A DNA stretch of 64,000 nucleotides from NCBI RefSeq assembly GCF_003946655.1, contig NZ_RHOV01000012.1:1-64000 (forward strand), written 5' to 3'. The notes beneath the pieces are model-generated. The model was not told the origin of the DNA. It saw only the letters and a program-made list of their open reading frames with translations, and did no database searches. This document shows, piece after piece, positions 1-8,729 of this stretch; the stretch's first letter is position 1, and each line of letters opens with the position of its first letter. This stretch comes from Lapidilactobacillus achengensis. GTDB taxonomy: Bacteria > Bacillota > Bacilli > Lactobacillales > Lactobacillaceae. Position numbers and translations under genes: made by a program.

Positions 1-74
1 TAGAGACCGACTCCTGACACTTATTTTTTTCGTCGAATTTAAGGTTACCAGAAGATGGTTTCTATGCCTACATA

Positions 75-118
75 AAAAGCCCCAAAATTCCGAAAAAGTT
101 CGGAATTTTGGGGCTTTT
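75..118 (+). terminator. Rho-independent terminator
   Basis: A 20-bp near-perfect inverted repeat (AAAAGCCCCAAAATTCCGAA and its complement) with a 4-nt loop is followed by a T-rich tail. It reads as a terminator on the + strand and would also function on the - strand. It presumably ends a gene lying before the window. Confidence 0.8.
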
Positions 119-129
119 ATTTTTGAAAC

Positions 130-1130
130 TAGAATTGTGTCCTAGCCTCATTTCACCACTGAGCCGCGCAGTCCCAGCCGGTTACTAGGCAGAATTGAGC
201 TTATCGGCAATCGAAGTTGGATATCTAATGAGGTGGTTTTGCAAGATTGAGGTCAAATAATTGCACTCTTTTAAGATGGTACGGCAATACCAACTGATTC
301 AGATAATTATGTCTACCAATTTGAAAAGCATTGATATGGTTGTAACTATTCCAAACCAACTTTGGTTGAACCCGTCGCCCGCTTCAGATACTTCATCAGA
401 ACCATGTTTCCATTCATCAGGTGGACTGTAGTGATGCCACCAATTCAAGGCTGGCAACCCACTAACCATAGCCGTCAATTGCGCGGATCCCCATCAATTG
501 GCGATAGCTTGCCAATTGGTGTGCGCGCTCAAATGACTGTTATAACATTGAGCGGCTATGACGTTAAAACGTGTTCCCTACCTATCCGGTTGCTGGACAG
601 AATTGAGCCTATCCGCCATCAAGACGTAGCCATTTGACGAAGTGATTTTGCGAGCTAGAGGTCAACTAATTGCCCCTTTTGGATTGGGATGGCAATGCCA
701 ACGGGTTTGGATTTGTTGGCTGGTACAGTTTACATTGTTTTGGACATCTTTACCTGTTCCCTAAACAATCCTTAAGTGGAACTCGACCAATTCAGTTAGT
801 TCACTGAGAACTAACTTTGTTCATCAGATAGACTGTACTGGTGTCACCAATGTAAAAATGATGACCACTAACCACGGCAGTCAATTGCGTGGTTCCCCAT
901 CAATTGGCGATAACTTGCCAAATGGCGTGAGTGCTCAAGCGGCCGTTAAAACGTTGAGTGGCTGGAGCGGAGAAATTCGGGGTGAGATCGCCGTGAAATT
1001 GGACTTAGTGGCTATGCCACTTAGACCAAGGCTCAGCTTTGAGATTTTCGGCGCCCTTCCGAAAAGCTCAAAGTGACGCCCACAGCGAGCTCACCCCGAA
1101 TTTCGCAGCGCAAGCCGCGGCCATACTACT
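130..1130 (+). repeat. Family 2 cloverleaf mosaic repeat, two tandem partial copies
   Basis: This gene-free stretch holds two head-to-tail copies of a dispersed non-coding repeat. The first (about 130-580) lacks the cloverleaf; the second (about 575-1125) ends in one. In the second, outer arms at about 956-986 and 1090-1122 (core AAATTCGGGGTGAG and its complement) enclose a hairpin at 1001-1027 (ACTTAGTGGC against GCCACTTAG) and another at 1037-1074 (CTTTGAG..TTTTCGG against CCGAAAAGCTCAAAG). Other copies lie at 18845-19590, 23950-24725 and 38485-38935. Short open frames across it translate the repeat and are not genes. Confidence 0.75.
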
Positions 1131-1262
1131 TTCGCCATCCAAGCATACATAGGTTCAGTTTTATCCCCAACTGCGAAGCGATGATTTGCAGGTACCCGCC
1201 AATTGGCGTATAACGAAATAATTAGAACGATTTACGAACGCTAGCTCAGATAGGACGCACAA

Positions 1263-2357
1263 ATGAAATTAACCAAGAAGCAAACCATGTTGTTACTCAT
1301 CGCCATTCTAGGAATCATCGCCACGTTTTGGGCCTACCAGCACCCACTGGGCCAGGGCACGTTAGCGCAAGTAAAGCGGGTCCAGTCAGTTAGTCACCAG
1401 GCGGAGACGGATCAATATCAGAACAAAGACACCCAATTCGAACAACGGCTGACACTCAGGATTCTCAATGGGTCCCATCAAGGTCGGACCTACCAAGTAC
1501 TCAATGATTACGACGCCTCGCAATTGGTCAATCAGCGCTATTATCACAACCAGCGTGTCTATGTCCAATTTTCCCATCAGGGTAAAGCAACGATTCTCAC
1601 CGCGAAACGAGATTGGGTCCTGATTCTGGCGCTGACTTTGACGGCCTTGATTTTAGTGGCGATCCTCGCGCAGAAAAGTTGGTTGATTCTGCTCTCAGTG
1701 CTGGCCAACTGTTTGCTGTTCTTCGTGACGCTTCGCTTAGATATTTGGCGTAATGGCACGGCCACGATTCTACTGTATAGTGGGGCGGCGATTGTTTTCG
1801 CCACGGTGACCTTCATCATTTATCAAGGCTGGCGGCGCAAAATGGCCATCATGCTGCTCAGCACGATCAGCGCGTTGCTGCTAGCTTTTGGACTCAGCTA
1901 CGGAATCATGCAGGCAACCAAGGAACGCGGGATCACCTACATGGCCGTTGCTTATGCGACCCAAAGTCCACGTTCACTTTTCCTAGGGCAAACCTTATTG
2001 GGGGTGTTGGGCGCGGTCATGGATGAATCAACGGATATCGTCACCAGTTTGAGTGAGCTCTGGCAACATAATCCCCAACTCACGCGGCGACAACTTTGGC
2101 ACAGTGGCCTGACAATTGGCCGGGAAATCATGGGACCGCTGATCAATGTGCTCTTCTTGATATTTATGGCCGCGGCGTTGCCGATGACCATTCTTTTCTT
2201 ACGCGACAACAATTCAATCAGTTATACCTTTGAATTTACGCTGTCCCTCGGGGTGCTGCAAAGTTTGATTTCGGCGATCGGGATTGTTTTGACCGTGCCG
2301 CTGGCGACATTGGCGAGCTTTCTTTTGCGACCAATGACCAAGGAGGTGCAGGTTTAA
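1263..2357 (+). CDS. YibE/F family membrane protein (first of pair)
   Basis: The 364-residue protein has an N-terminal membrane anchor (residues about 8-25), an extracytoplasmic beta-rich stretch (about 30-115) and then about seven hydrophobic segments. Layout and the segment around ATQSPRSLFLGQTLLGVLGAVMD fit the YibE/F family, whose function is unknown; transport has been suggested. It overlaps the next gene by one base (TAATG), so the two are translationally coupled and probably form one complex. The ATG used has only a poor Shine-Dalgarno (AGGACG), so the exact start is less certain than the family. Confidence 0.85.
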   Translation: MKLTKKQTMLLLIAILGIIATFWAYQHPLGQGTLAQVKRVQSVSHQAETDQYQNKDTQFEQRLTLRILNGSHQGRTYQVLNDYDASQLVNQRYYHNQRVYVQFSHQGKATILTAKRDWVLILALTLTALILVAILAQKSWLILLSVLANCLLFFVTLRLDIWRNGTATILLYSGAAIVFATVTFIIYQGWRRKMAIMLLSTISALLLAFGLSYGIMQATKERGITYMAVAYATQSPRSLFLGQTLLGVLGAVMDESTDIVTSLSELWQHNPQLTRRQLWHSGLTIGREIMGPLINVLFLIFMAAALPMTILFLRDNNSISYTFEFTLSLGVLQSLISAIGIVLTVPLATLASFLLRPMTKEVQV

Positions 2358-3214
2358 TGAGTACAATGACCGCACTGCTTCTGGTTTTGCTCGCCTTGAT
2401 TGTATTGGTGGGTGGTACTGCCGGGCTCAAAAGTTACCTGAGTATCTTGATCAATTTCTGCCTGATTTTCATGGCGGCGTGGCTGATTGCTGGCGGCGCG
2501 AATATTTGGTTGATCGCGGCGATTTTCGTCCCCTTGAAATTGGCAACGATTGTATATTTGGGCACCAATGAACAAAAATTGGCCGATCAAGCCTTTCTCA
2601 GTTCGCTTTTGGTCACGGTGATCATTGTTCTGCTGATTTTCGCATTGACTTGGCTGGGTCAGGCCGTTGGTTTAGGAAATCAAGATGACGAGGATTTGAT
2701 TGGGTTAGCGACGGCTCCTGGCATTGACTACTTACTGATCACAGCGCTGGTGGCAATCTTCAGCACACTTGGCGCGATTTCCGAAGCGGCGGTAGCAATG
2801 AACGCCGGCTTGCTGGAATTGCTGCGGCAAACGCCAACGATCACACCTGCCGCCTACCAGCACAGCGCCCAACAAATGGGACAGGATATCCTTGGCACTG
2901 CGATTAACACGATTTTGTTTGGCTTTTTCGGTAGCAACTTGGCGCTCTTCATTTGGTACTTGCGGCTAAATTACAGCCTCACCCAGTTGCTCAACGACAA
3001 ATTATTCGTCCAAGAAGTCTTGGTGCTGCTGGAATCCATTATTGGAGTGTTGCTGATTGTGCCGCTGACCACCTGGCTGATCGGGTGGCGGAAAAACTAT
3101 GAAGCGAAACGGCGAAACAATAAAACGACGCGGCAAAACAATAAAGCGACGCGGTCACAGCAACCGACGGTGACCTCAAAGCAACCGCCAGACACGCCCC
3201 ATCAAGAACCGTGA
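2357..3214 (+). CDS. YibE/F family membrane protein (second of pair)
   Basis: The 285-residue protein has about six hydrophobic segments and belongs to the same family as its upstream neighbour but lacks the long extracytoplasmic N-terminal domain. The segment TLGAISEAAVAMNAGLLELL parallels ATQSPRSLFL..VLGAVMDESTDIV upstream. Its ATG overlaps the TAA of the first gene. The C-terminal cytoplasmic tail (from about residue 245) is basic and Asn/Lys/Thr-rich with a short internal repeat (RRNNKTTRQNNKATR). A terminator follows at 3290. Tandem YibE/F pairs are common in lactobacilli; the molecular role is not established. Confidence 0.85.
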   Translation: MSTMTALLLVLLALIVLVGGTAGLKSYLSILINFCLIFMAAWLIAGGANIWLIAAIFVPLKLATIVYLGTNEQKLADQAFLSSLLVTVIIVLLIFALTWLGQAVGLGNQDDEDLIGLATAPGIDYLLITALVAIFSTLGAISEAAVAMNAGLLELLRQTPTITPAAYQHSAQQMGQDILGTAINTILFGFFGSNLALFIWYLRLNYSLTQLLNDKLFVQEVLVLLESIIGVLLIVPLTTWLIGWRKNYEAKRRNNKTTRQNNKATRSQQPTVTSKQPPDTPHQEP

Positions 3215-3289
3215 CGCTTGCCCTTGACTGTTTCGCAAGTCGCGACGATTTGAAAATCCCAGCCAAAGCACTAATGAAGGCCATGGCAA

Positions 3290-3334
3290 AACAGCCTTGT
3301 CCTCAGTAAAATCTGTAGACAAGGCTGTTTTTTT
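3290..3334 (+). terminator. Terminator of the YibE/F pair
   Basis: A perfect 12-bp stem (AACAGCCTTGTC and complement) with a 16-nt loop and a run of seven T ends the two-gene unit. Confidence 0.85.
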
Positions 3335-3442
3335 GAACTGACCATTGTAATTGGACACTGCTGACGACGCGCGAACTTGACTGGTTATCGGCAGTCTCCA
3401 TTCGGCAGCAGGTCAACTTGGCGGCTGACTATGGTTGTTTCG

Positions 3443-4369
3443 CTAGCTTTCCCGGGCCGAATCATTGTTTTCATCATCAGGATGAATACTCACGTCTTGA
3501 CCGAAAATTTTCATTTTCAAGGCGATCCCGGTCGGTGTCGCGGCCAAGCCACCTAATCCGGTCTCTCGCAAACTAGCGGGCAGATTCTGCCCGATCCGTT
3601 TCATGGCTAGGATCACTTCATCAGCCGGGATCTGGCTGGTCAACCCAGCCAGGGCCATATCGGCTGCCGTTAACGCATTGACCGCGCCCACCACATTCCG
3701 CTTGATGCAAGGCACTTCAACTAGGCCGGCGACGGGATCGCAGACTAGCCCCAGCAGGTTAGACATGGCCATGGCAAATGCCTGGGCCGCCTGTTCCGGG
3801 GTGCCGCCAGCAAGCTCCACGGCGGCCGCGGCACCCATGGCCGAGGCGCTACCCACTTCGGCCTGACAACCGCCAGTGGCCCCAGCAATCATCGCCTGAT
3901 TAGCCACAATCATTCCAAACGCCGAGGCGCAGAAAAGAAAGCGGATCTGATCATCTCGCTGTAAGTGCAGCCGCTCGGTGACCACGCTAAGTACGCCAGG
4001 TAGCGTTCCCGCCGAACCAGCTGTAGGGGTGGCACAGATAATCCCCATCGCCGCGTTAACTTCATTGGTGGCCACCGCATTTTGCATGGCCAGCAGCATC
4101 GTGTCCCCAGACAAAGATTGGCCTTTCTCCCGATATTTCTTCAACAAAACCGCTTCGCCACCGCTGATCCCCGTGGCTGAAGTCACCCCCGCGCCACTGG
4201 CACCCTTGATGGCCGCCTCGTGCATGACTTCCAGGTTTTTGCCCATGGTCGCCCAAATAATTTCCCGGCTACTATGGCTCAATTTGATTTCCTGTTCAAT
4301 AATCAATTCGGAAATCGGCTTTTGCTGAGCAGTCGCAGCCGCCAGCAAATCCGCAATCGTTTCATACAT
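3443..4369 (-). CDS. sdaAA: L-serine dehydratase, iron-sulfur-dependent, alpha subunit
   Basis: This is the catalytic subunit of the [4Fe-4S] enzyme that converts L-serine to pyruvate and ammonia. The 308-residue length is typical of the split Gram-positive form. Conserved stretches include GASGAGVTSATGISGGEAVL (about 60-80), CATPTAGSAGTLPG (about 110) and GLVCDPVAGLVEVPCIKRN (about 205-225), which hold the cysteines that bind the cluster. The gene lies 16 bp after sdaAB in the same orientation, so both are one operon. The ATG start follows a modest Shine-Dalgarno (AAGGATAGGG). Confidence 0.95.
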   Translation of the reverse strand: MYETIADLLAAATAQQKPISELIIEQEIKLSHSSREIIWATMGKNLEVMHEAAIKGASGAGVTSATGISGGEAVLLKKYREKGQSLSGDTMLLAMQNAVATNEVNAAMGIICATPTAGSAGTLPGVLSVVTERLHLQRDDQIRFLFCASAFGMIVANQAMIAGATGGCQAEVGSASAMGAAAAVELAGGTPEQAAQAFAMAMSNLLGLVCDPVAGLVEVPCIKRNVVGAVNALTAADMALAGLTSQIPADEVILAMKRIGQNLPASLRETGLGGLAATPTGIALKMKIFGQDVSIHPDDENNDSARES

Positions 4370-4385
4370 AATCTTTGCCCTATCC

Positions 4386-5036
4386 TTAAAGTGAAATCAA
4401 ATCTTGACTGATCCGCCGCGCTTGTTCCAGTTGCTCTGGGAAAGGCTTGTCCAACAGATCTAGTTGATAAATATGGTGACGTCCGCGCATCAAGGTCACC
4501 CGGGGCAACCGATAATTCGCCCCGAAAATCTGATCCAACGCCTGACCAATTTCTTGTTCTGCCTCTACATAGATCAAGGGCAAGCTCCCCTGAGGCTCAA
4601 AAATCAGCCCATTGAAATCGATCTTCCGAATTTCAATCGCGCCGCCGCCGACAGAACAGCCCCACACGGTCAAATACTTCTCGCTATTGGCCAGAGTAAT
4701 CGCTGCCGTATTTGGATGCCCAATCGGACTGGCATGCTGATCTTCAATAAAAGCAATCTCGATACCCTGCCGCCGCGCCAGATCCACCGCGTTAGGAACC
4801 CGCCGATCCGCCGGGTCAAAGCCTAAAACGCCAGCAATCACCGCATAATCGGTTCCATGGCCCCGATGGGTTTGCGCGAATGACTCGAAATAGCGAACCC
4901 GGACGGTTTTGATCGGCGCGTGAAACAACCGATTCGCCACGTGACCGATGGCCACCGCGCCGGCTGTATGCGAACTGGAGGGTCCGATCATGATCGGACC
5001 AATAATATCAAAGACACTGCGATAGCGATTGGTCAT
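4386..5036 (-). CDS. sdaAB: L-serine dehydratase, beta subunit
   Basis: The 216-residue protein is the partner of sdaAA. The N-terminal signature FDIIGPIMIGPSSSHTAGA (about 9-28) is typical of the beta chain, and a C-terminal ACT-like segment (about 145-216) may sense serine. It is the first gene of the operon; AGGTGGG precedes the ATG, and a TAGAAT -10-like hexamer lies about 55 bp upstream. Both subunits are needed for activity in this family. Confidence 0.94.
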   Translation of the reverse strand: MTNRYRSVFDIIGPIMIGPSSSHTAGAVAIGHVANRLFHAPIKTVRVRYFESFAQTHRGHGTDYAVIAGVLGFDPADRRVPNAVDLARRQGIEIAFIEDQHASPIGHPNTAAITLANSEKYLTVWGCSVGGGAIEIRKIDFNGLIFEPQGSLPLIYVEAEQEIGQALDQIFGANYRLPRVTLMRGRHHIYQLDLLDKPFPEQLEQARRISQDLISL

Positions 5037-5143
5037 TGTTTTCCCACCTATTTCCGTCCATTTAACGATACTGCTATTCTACACTAAATCTCTTCCTGAG
5101 CTTAAATGAATTTACTGAATTTTGCAAAAAAGCCATTCGCGCA

Positions 5144-5174
5144 GAAAAAAAGAAAGTTGATTGCTCAACTTTCT
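5144..5174 (-). terminator. Terminator downstream of the IIB-like gene
   Basis: A perfect 10-bp stem (AGAAAGTTGA and complement) with a 4-nt loop is followed, on the - strand, by seven T. It lies directly behind the stop codon at 5200. Confidence 0.8.
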
Positions 5175-5199
5175 GATTGTAACTAGTTTGAACCTGGCA

Positions 5200-5619
5200 T
5201 TAACGCGGCGATTGGTCAACAACATCCAGGGCCGGCACGCGCGGCTTAGTGTTACGAATAATGGTTTGCAGCGCCAGTTCGCCGTTCATCGTCCCAAACA
5301 TGCGCATATCCAAGTCAGCCACTGGAATACCAACAGGTGCCAATGTTTTCCGCAATACCGGCGTCCGATAGCGAACCTGCGGACAAACGAAGACCTGATC
5401 GACATGAGGTTGAAACATGGTCGCGACATTGCGCCAATCCACCAATTGCTCGCTACCATAGCCAATCAAAATCGGATAGCGCTGGCTTAGGCTATCATAA
5501 TCTGCCAACAAAGTTTTCAAATCATCGAAATGAATGGTTTCTGGATCAGCCGCGTGAGCGATATGACTGCAAAACAGGCTTGAAGTTGCCCCACCAGCAC
5601 AGCAAATAAAAATCAGCAT
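5200..5619 (-). CDS. Orphan PTS IIB-like (lactose/cellobiose fold) protein
   Basis: The 139-residue product begins MLIFICCAGGATSSLF, which resembles the phosphocysteine loop of lactose/cellobiose-type EIIB domains (hydrophobic strand, Cys, small residues, Ser/Thr-Ser). The ATG at 5619 is preferred over an upstream TTG because AAGGGAG lies 8 nt before it. No EIIA or EIIC is adjacent, and the region after the loop is longer and less conserved than in a canonical ~100-residue IIB. It may be a regulatory relative rather than a transport subunit. The gene is monocistronic with its own terminator. Confidence 0.65.
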   Translation of the reverse strand: MLIFICCAGGATSSLFCSHIAHAADPETIHFDDLKTLLADYDSLSQRYPILIGYGSEQLVDWRNVATMFQPHVDQVFVCPQVRYRTPVLRKTLAPVGIPVADLDMRMFGTMNGELALQTIIRNTKPRVPALDVVDQSPR

Positions 5620-5697
5620 GACCAAAACTCCCTTGCGTTCAATACGTTCATCTTAACGCAAATCACGGCAATAAACGAGAGCTAGGTCAGATTTCAC

Positions 5698-5712
5698 TGT
5701 CAAACTTTGACA
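5698..5712. promoter_or_regulatory. Perfect palindrome, possible operator
   Basis: TGTCAAACTTTGACA is a perfect 7-1-7 inverted repeat about 80 bp before the IIB-like gene and just after the aldo/keto reductase stop. No regulator can be assigned. Confidence 0.35.
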
Positions 5713-5723
5713 AGCCCCAGCAT

Positions 5724-6557
5724 CTAAAACTCTTCATAGACGGCGGGATCCTGATTAGTGGTTCGCCCGTTGGCTCGCGTCAACCCGTCGATTGCCGCCA
5801 TATCAGCGGCCTCAATCGTAAAATCAAAGACCTGTAGATTGCCAGCCTGTCGCTGGGGATTGGCTGATTTCGGAATCGGCAAAGTCCCATGTTGCAGTTG
5901 CCAGCGCAAAATCAGTTGACCGACATTTTTGCCGTATTTACTGGCCAAGGCCTGCAACTGCGGATCTTGTAACATGACACTAGCGCGACCTAAAGGACTC
6001 CAAGCCTCGGTCAAGATGCCATGAGCCTGATCATAAGCGCGCTGTTTCGCCTGATTGAAATAAGGATGCAACTCAATCTGATTAACTACCGGCAATTCAC
6101 CGGTTTCCGCCTGCAACCGCTCCAAATGTTCAGGCAGAAAATTACAAACACCAATTGAGCGTACCAAGCCGAATTTCTTCGCTGTCAGCAAGGCCTGCCA
6201 AGCCTCTACGTACTGATCGCGACGCGGATTCGGCCAGTGTAGCAAATACAAGTCAAAGTAATCCAAATTACTGCGATACAGTGATTCCTGTAACGCCGTA
6301 ATGGCAAGATCGGTTTTGTAATAACGCCCGGGCAGCTTCGAAGTTACCAGCACTTCCGACCGAGGTAGACCCGCGCGTTTGATCGCCGCCCCGACCGCGC
6401 CTTCATTCTCATAATTGTAGGCGGTATCCAACAAACGATACCCCTGCTGTAACGCTGAAACCATCGCCTGAACACCGGAAGCACCAGTCAGTTGATAAGT
6501 CCCAAAGCCCACTTGCGGTAGCCGCCACCCATCACGAAGCGTATAAAATTCCATCAA
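5724..6557 (-). CDS. Aldo/keto reductase
   Basis: The 277-residue NADPH-dependent oxidoreductase of the 2,5-diketogluconate reductase type shows the full catalytic tetrad: Asp and Tyr in DTAYNYENE (about 44-52), Lys in TSKLPG (about 74) and His in LLHWPNP (about 106). The C-terminal cofactor motif is IPKSANPQRQAGNLQVFDF (about 230-250). The substrate cannot be read from the sequence. It ends at a TGTCAAA palindrome and starts just downstream of the tandem family 1 repeats, and seems monocistronic. Confidence 0.93.
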   Translation of the reverse strand: MMEFYTLRDGWRLPQVGFGTYQLTGASGVQAMVSALQQGYRLLDTAYNYENEGAVGAAIKRAGLPRSEVLVTSKLPGRYYKTDLAITALQESLYRSNLDYFDLYLLHWPNPRRDQYVEAWQALLTAKKFGLVRSIGVCNFLPEHLERLQAETGELPVVNQIELHPYFNQAKQRAYDQAHGILTEAWSPLGRASVMLQDPQLQALASKYGKNVGQLILRWQLQHGTLPIPKSANPQRQAGNLQVFDFTIEAADMAAIDGLTRANGRTTNQDPAVYEEF

Positions 6558-6576
6558 ACCATCCCCTATAAAAATA

Positions 6577-6959
6577 GAGTGCGGAGCGAGGATGGGTGGC
6601 TGTGAGCATTAGCCTAGCAAAGGTTTTGGAAGCCGCTTTTGCTTCCGGAACCTTTGCGTAGCTAAGCGGAACAGCCAATCCTCGCGCAGCACGTTTCAAT
6701 ATCAGAGTGCGAACCAGCCCGGGTAGCTTCTGAGCATTAACCTAGCTAGGATTTTGGAGGCGGGTTATGCCTCCGAAAGCCTAGCGTAGTTAAGCGGAAG
6801 AAGCTGGGCTGGTGAGCACGTTTCAATATCAGAGTGCGGAGCGCAACGGGTTGACTTCGAGCATTAGCCTAGCAAAGGTTTTGGAAGCCGCTTTTGCTTC
6901 CGGAACCTTTGCGTAGCTAAGCACAGAAGTCAGTTGCGCGCAGCACGTTTCAATATCAG
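6577..6959 (+). repeat. Family 1 nested-hairpin repeat, three tandem copies
   Basis: Three units of 127-128 bp (6577, 6705 and 6832) each begin GAGTGC and end in CACGTTTCAATATCA. Each folds into an outer stem, a conserved GAGCATTA.CCTAGC / GCGTAGTTAAGC neck and an inner hairpin capped by GGAAGC/GCTTCC. Outer arms differ between units but stay complementary: GAGGAT+GGCTGT, CCAGCCC+AGCTTCT and GCGCAAC+TGACTTC. In each, the 5' arm has an extra GGGT at the same point, giving a 4-nt bulge. Inner arms also covary (CAAAGGTT/AACCTTTG against CTAGGATTT/AAAGCCTAG). A truncated fourth start is at 6959. Confidence 0.85.
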
Positions 6960-6974
6960 AGTGCCGAACCAGCG

Positions 6975-7241
6975 CTAAAGCGTGGGTTCCGGTTGCAGGT
7001 CGCGATAGCTGACCACGATATGCGAATTGTACTGTTCTTTCTGAAATTCAGACGTCCGGTCTGAATTTGAGATATCAATCAGGCAGGAATAGCGGTACTT
7101 CTTGGTGATTCGTCCCCGCACCACATGCCCCAACAATTCTGAATAGAACGGCAAAACCTGATTCTCATGGAATTGCTTATTTAAGTCATTTTCTTCGTAT
7201 AACCCGATTTTATATAGCGGCTTATTCACTGGACTCGCCAT
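6975..7241 (-). CDS. Small conserved protein of unknown function
   Basis: An 88-residue soluble protein with a good Shine-Dalgarno (AAAGGTGAG, 4 nt before ATG) and codon use like its neighbours, so it is probably real. No domain is recognised. The middle (residues about 30-60) is rich in aromatic and basic residues: GHVVRGRITKKYRYSCLIDI. The stop codon lies at the edge of the family 1 repeat array, whose truncated last unit overlaps the gene's 3' region. Confidence 0.6.
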   Translation of the reverse strand: MASPVNKPLYKIGLYEENDLNKQFHENQVLPFYSELLGHVVRGRITKKYRYSCLIDISNSDRTSEFQKEQYNSHIVVSYRDLQPEPTL

Positions 7242-7403
7242 AATCTCACCTTTCCCTAGTAGTCATTCCCAGCGCGATTATTGGTCTAGTCGCGCTACTA
7301 ACAAATAATAGCTTACCTTCATTATACACTATTTGAGTCAAGCTCGCAGATGATGGCTGTTCAGGTTAGATCAAGGGGAATTGGTCCAGGTCAAAAACAA
7401 CGA

Positions 7404-7937
7404 TTATAATTGATTATCCCCACCGTCCAGTGATTTGAGTAAGACTAAATCGGTTTGCGCGTCATCGCCCAGTTGAAAGACATGTTGCCCCACTTGCTGG
7501 AAACCGATTTTCTGATAAAAGGCCCGGGCGGCATCATTATGCTCCCAGACACCCAGCCATAACGCCGTTTTGTTCAATTGTAACGCTTGCTTCTCCGCTT
7601 GTGCGATCAACTGACGGCCGTAACCGTGACGTTTATAACGCGGCAAAATGTAAATTCGCTCCACCTCCAAGGCATTGGCAGCAACTCGCTCGGTCTGGGC
7701 AGTCCCAATGTTGAGTTTCAAATAACCCACCGTGACGCCTTGCTCTTGCAAAAAATAGAAAAACGAATTCGGATTATTCAGTTCTGCCGTCAACGTCGCT
7801 GGCGCATAGGCGTGATCTAAATATTCCTTCAAATCTTCGGCCTGATTCGCCGCGCCAAAGGTATCCGCGAAGGTCACGCGACTTAAGTGTTGTAATTCCG
7901 CTAAATCTTTCAAGGTACATTGATGTAAATTTGCCAT
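7404..7937 (-). CDS. GNAT family N-acetyltransferase
   Basis: The 177-residue protein has the acetyl-CoA pyrophosphate-binding loop RYKRHGYGRQLIAQAE (about 100-115) and the C-terminal GNAT signature LWLGVWEHNDAARAFYQKIGF (about 125-146). The N-terminus (LKDLAELQHLSRVTFADTFG) is like PaiA/YjcK-type acetyltransferases. The substrate is unknown. It stands alone, with an AT-rich gap of about 160 bp to the MarR gene behind it. Confidence 0.9.
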   Translation of the reverse strand: MANLHQCTLKDLAELQHLSRVTFADTFGAANQAEDLKEYLDHAYAPATLTAELNNPNSFFYFLQEQGVTVGYLKLNIGTAQTERVAANALEVERIYILPRYKRHGYGRQLIAQAEKQALQLNKTALWLGVWEHNDAARAFYQKIGFQQVGQHVFQLGDDAQTDLVLLKSLDGGDNQL

Positions 7938-8098
7938 CTTTTTCCCACTTTCGTTTGTCGTAAATTGTCAATTGATTATCGGGCTCGCTCGCGCTCGCTT
8001 AGATAACTTTGAATAAATCATTCGTTGCTAAACCGGCCGCAAATCGGTGATTAAACGGTGCCAAAATTCAGGCAAGTTGCCACTAACCGATCGACTAA

Positions 8099-8551
8099 CT
8101 AATAATCCCGCGTCTGTCCGCGCTTAGCGTTCTGCCAAAGTGGGCGAACGTTGGCCAGCAGCTGATCCAGGCTGGCTTCTAGCGCCGCCGTCTGCTCCGG
8201 AGAAAAATCCTGCAGAGCCGTTGTTTCAGACAGCAGATTTTCCCGCTGAATCAAAGCGGCCGCCTGCTGTCCAGACGCAGTGACAAACAGCTGCCGATTT
8301 TTCTGATTGGCGGCGTCCCTACGCTTTTCAACCAGTCCAATCTGGACTAATTTTTGAAGCGCGCGGGCGGCGGTGGTTCGATCAACTTTCACCTCTGCCG
8401 CTAGCCGTTCAAGGATAATGCCTGGCTGCTCCGCGATGCGCACCAAATACAGATATTGCCCGCGTGTGAGCGCCAACGACTTAAATTCCAAGTTCGCCAC
8501 CGCATCAAAAATCCGCGCCACTTCACCGATTTTCCTGAGTACTGCTGTCAT
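8099..8551 (-). CDS. MarR family transcriptional regulator
   Basis: The 150-residue winged-helix protein has recognition-helix region ILERLAAEVKVDRTTAARALQKLVQIGLVEKRRD (quoted by position: about residues 48-80) and the wing NRQLFVTASG. The ATG at 8551 is chosen over a GTG at 8563 because AAAGGTGG lies 8 nt upstream of it. A 28-bp near-perfect palindrome 40 bp upstream is a likely autoregulatory operator. No transporter or enzyme is in the same operon; the divergent FAD oxidase 330 bp away is a possible but unproven target. Confidence 0.92.
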   Translation of the reverse strand: MTAVLRKIGEVARIFDAVANLEFKSLALTRGQYLYLVRIAEQPGIILERLAAEVKVDRTTAARALQKLVQIGLVEKRRDAANQKNRQLFVTASGQQAAALIQRENLLSETTALQDFSPEQTAALEASLDQLLANVRPLWQNAKRGQTRDY

Positions 8552-8590
8552 TGTCCCTACCACCTTTCCAAGCTAAAGCCAAGTTTAAAA

Positions 8591-8618
8591 TATTTTTGTT
8601 GTAATTGCAACAAAAATA
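8591..8618. promoter_or_regulatory. Likely MarR operator palindrome
   Basis: TATTTTTGTTG-TAATT-GCAACAAAAATA is symmetric except at its centre. TTG(T/C)TGCAA..TTGCAACAA palindromes are the usual target of MarR proteins, and this one lies 40 bp before the marR start, so autorepression is the simplest reading. Confidence 0.7.
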
Positions 8619-8729
8619 ATCTTCTTTTTGGAAATTCTATCAGCCGGTAAACTACCACATAATCTTTTTTTGCAACGGACGTCGCAAAACTGACTTCCGC
8701 GCCTTGCTCGTCAGGACTCCTGTAACCGT

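Noticed and set aside
362-637. 91-codon open frame, and similar ones at 858-1076, 18908-19189, 23988-24200 and 38692-38883, with alike peptides
   Set aside because: The likeness comes from the shared DNA repeat. Frames end differently, lack Shine-Dalgarno sites, and base changes follow stem pairing rather than codon positions.
6577-6959. CRISPR-like regular spacing of repeats
   Set aside because: Units are ~127 bp with internal dyads and no unique spacers of 30-40 bp; no cas genes are present.
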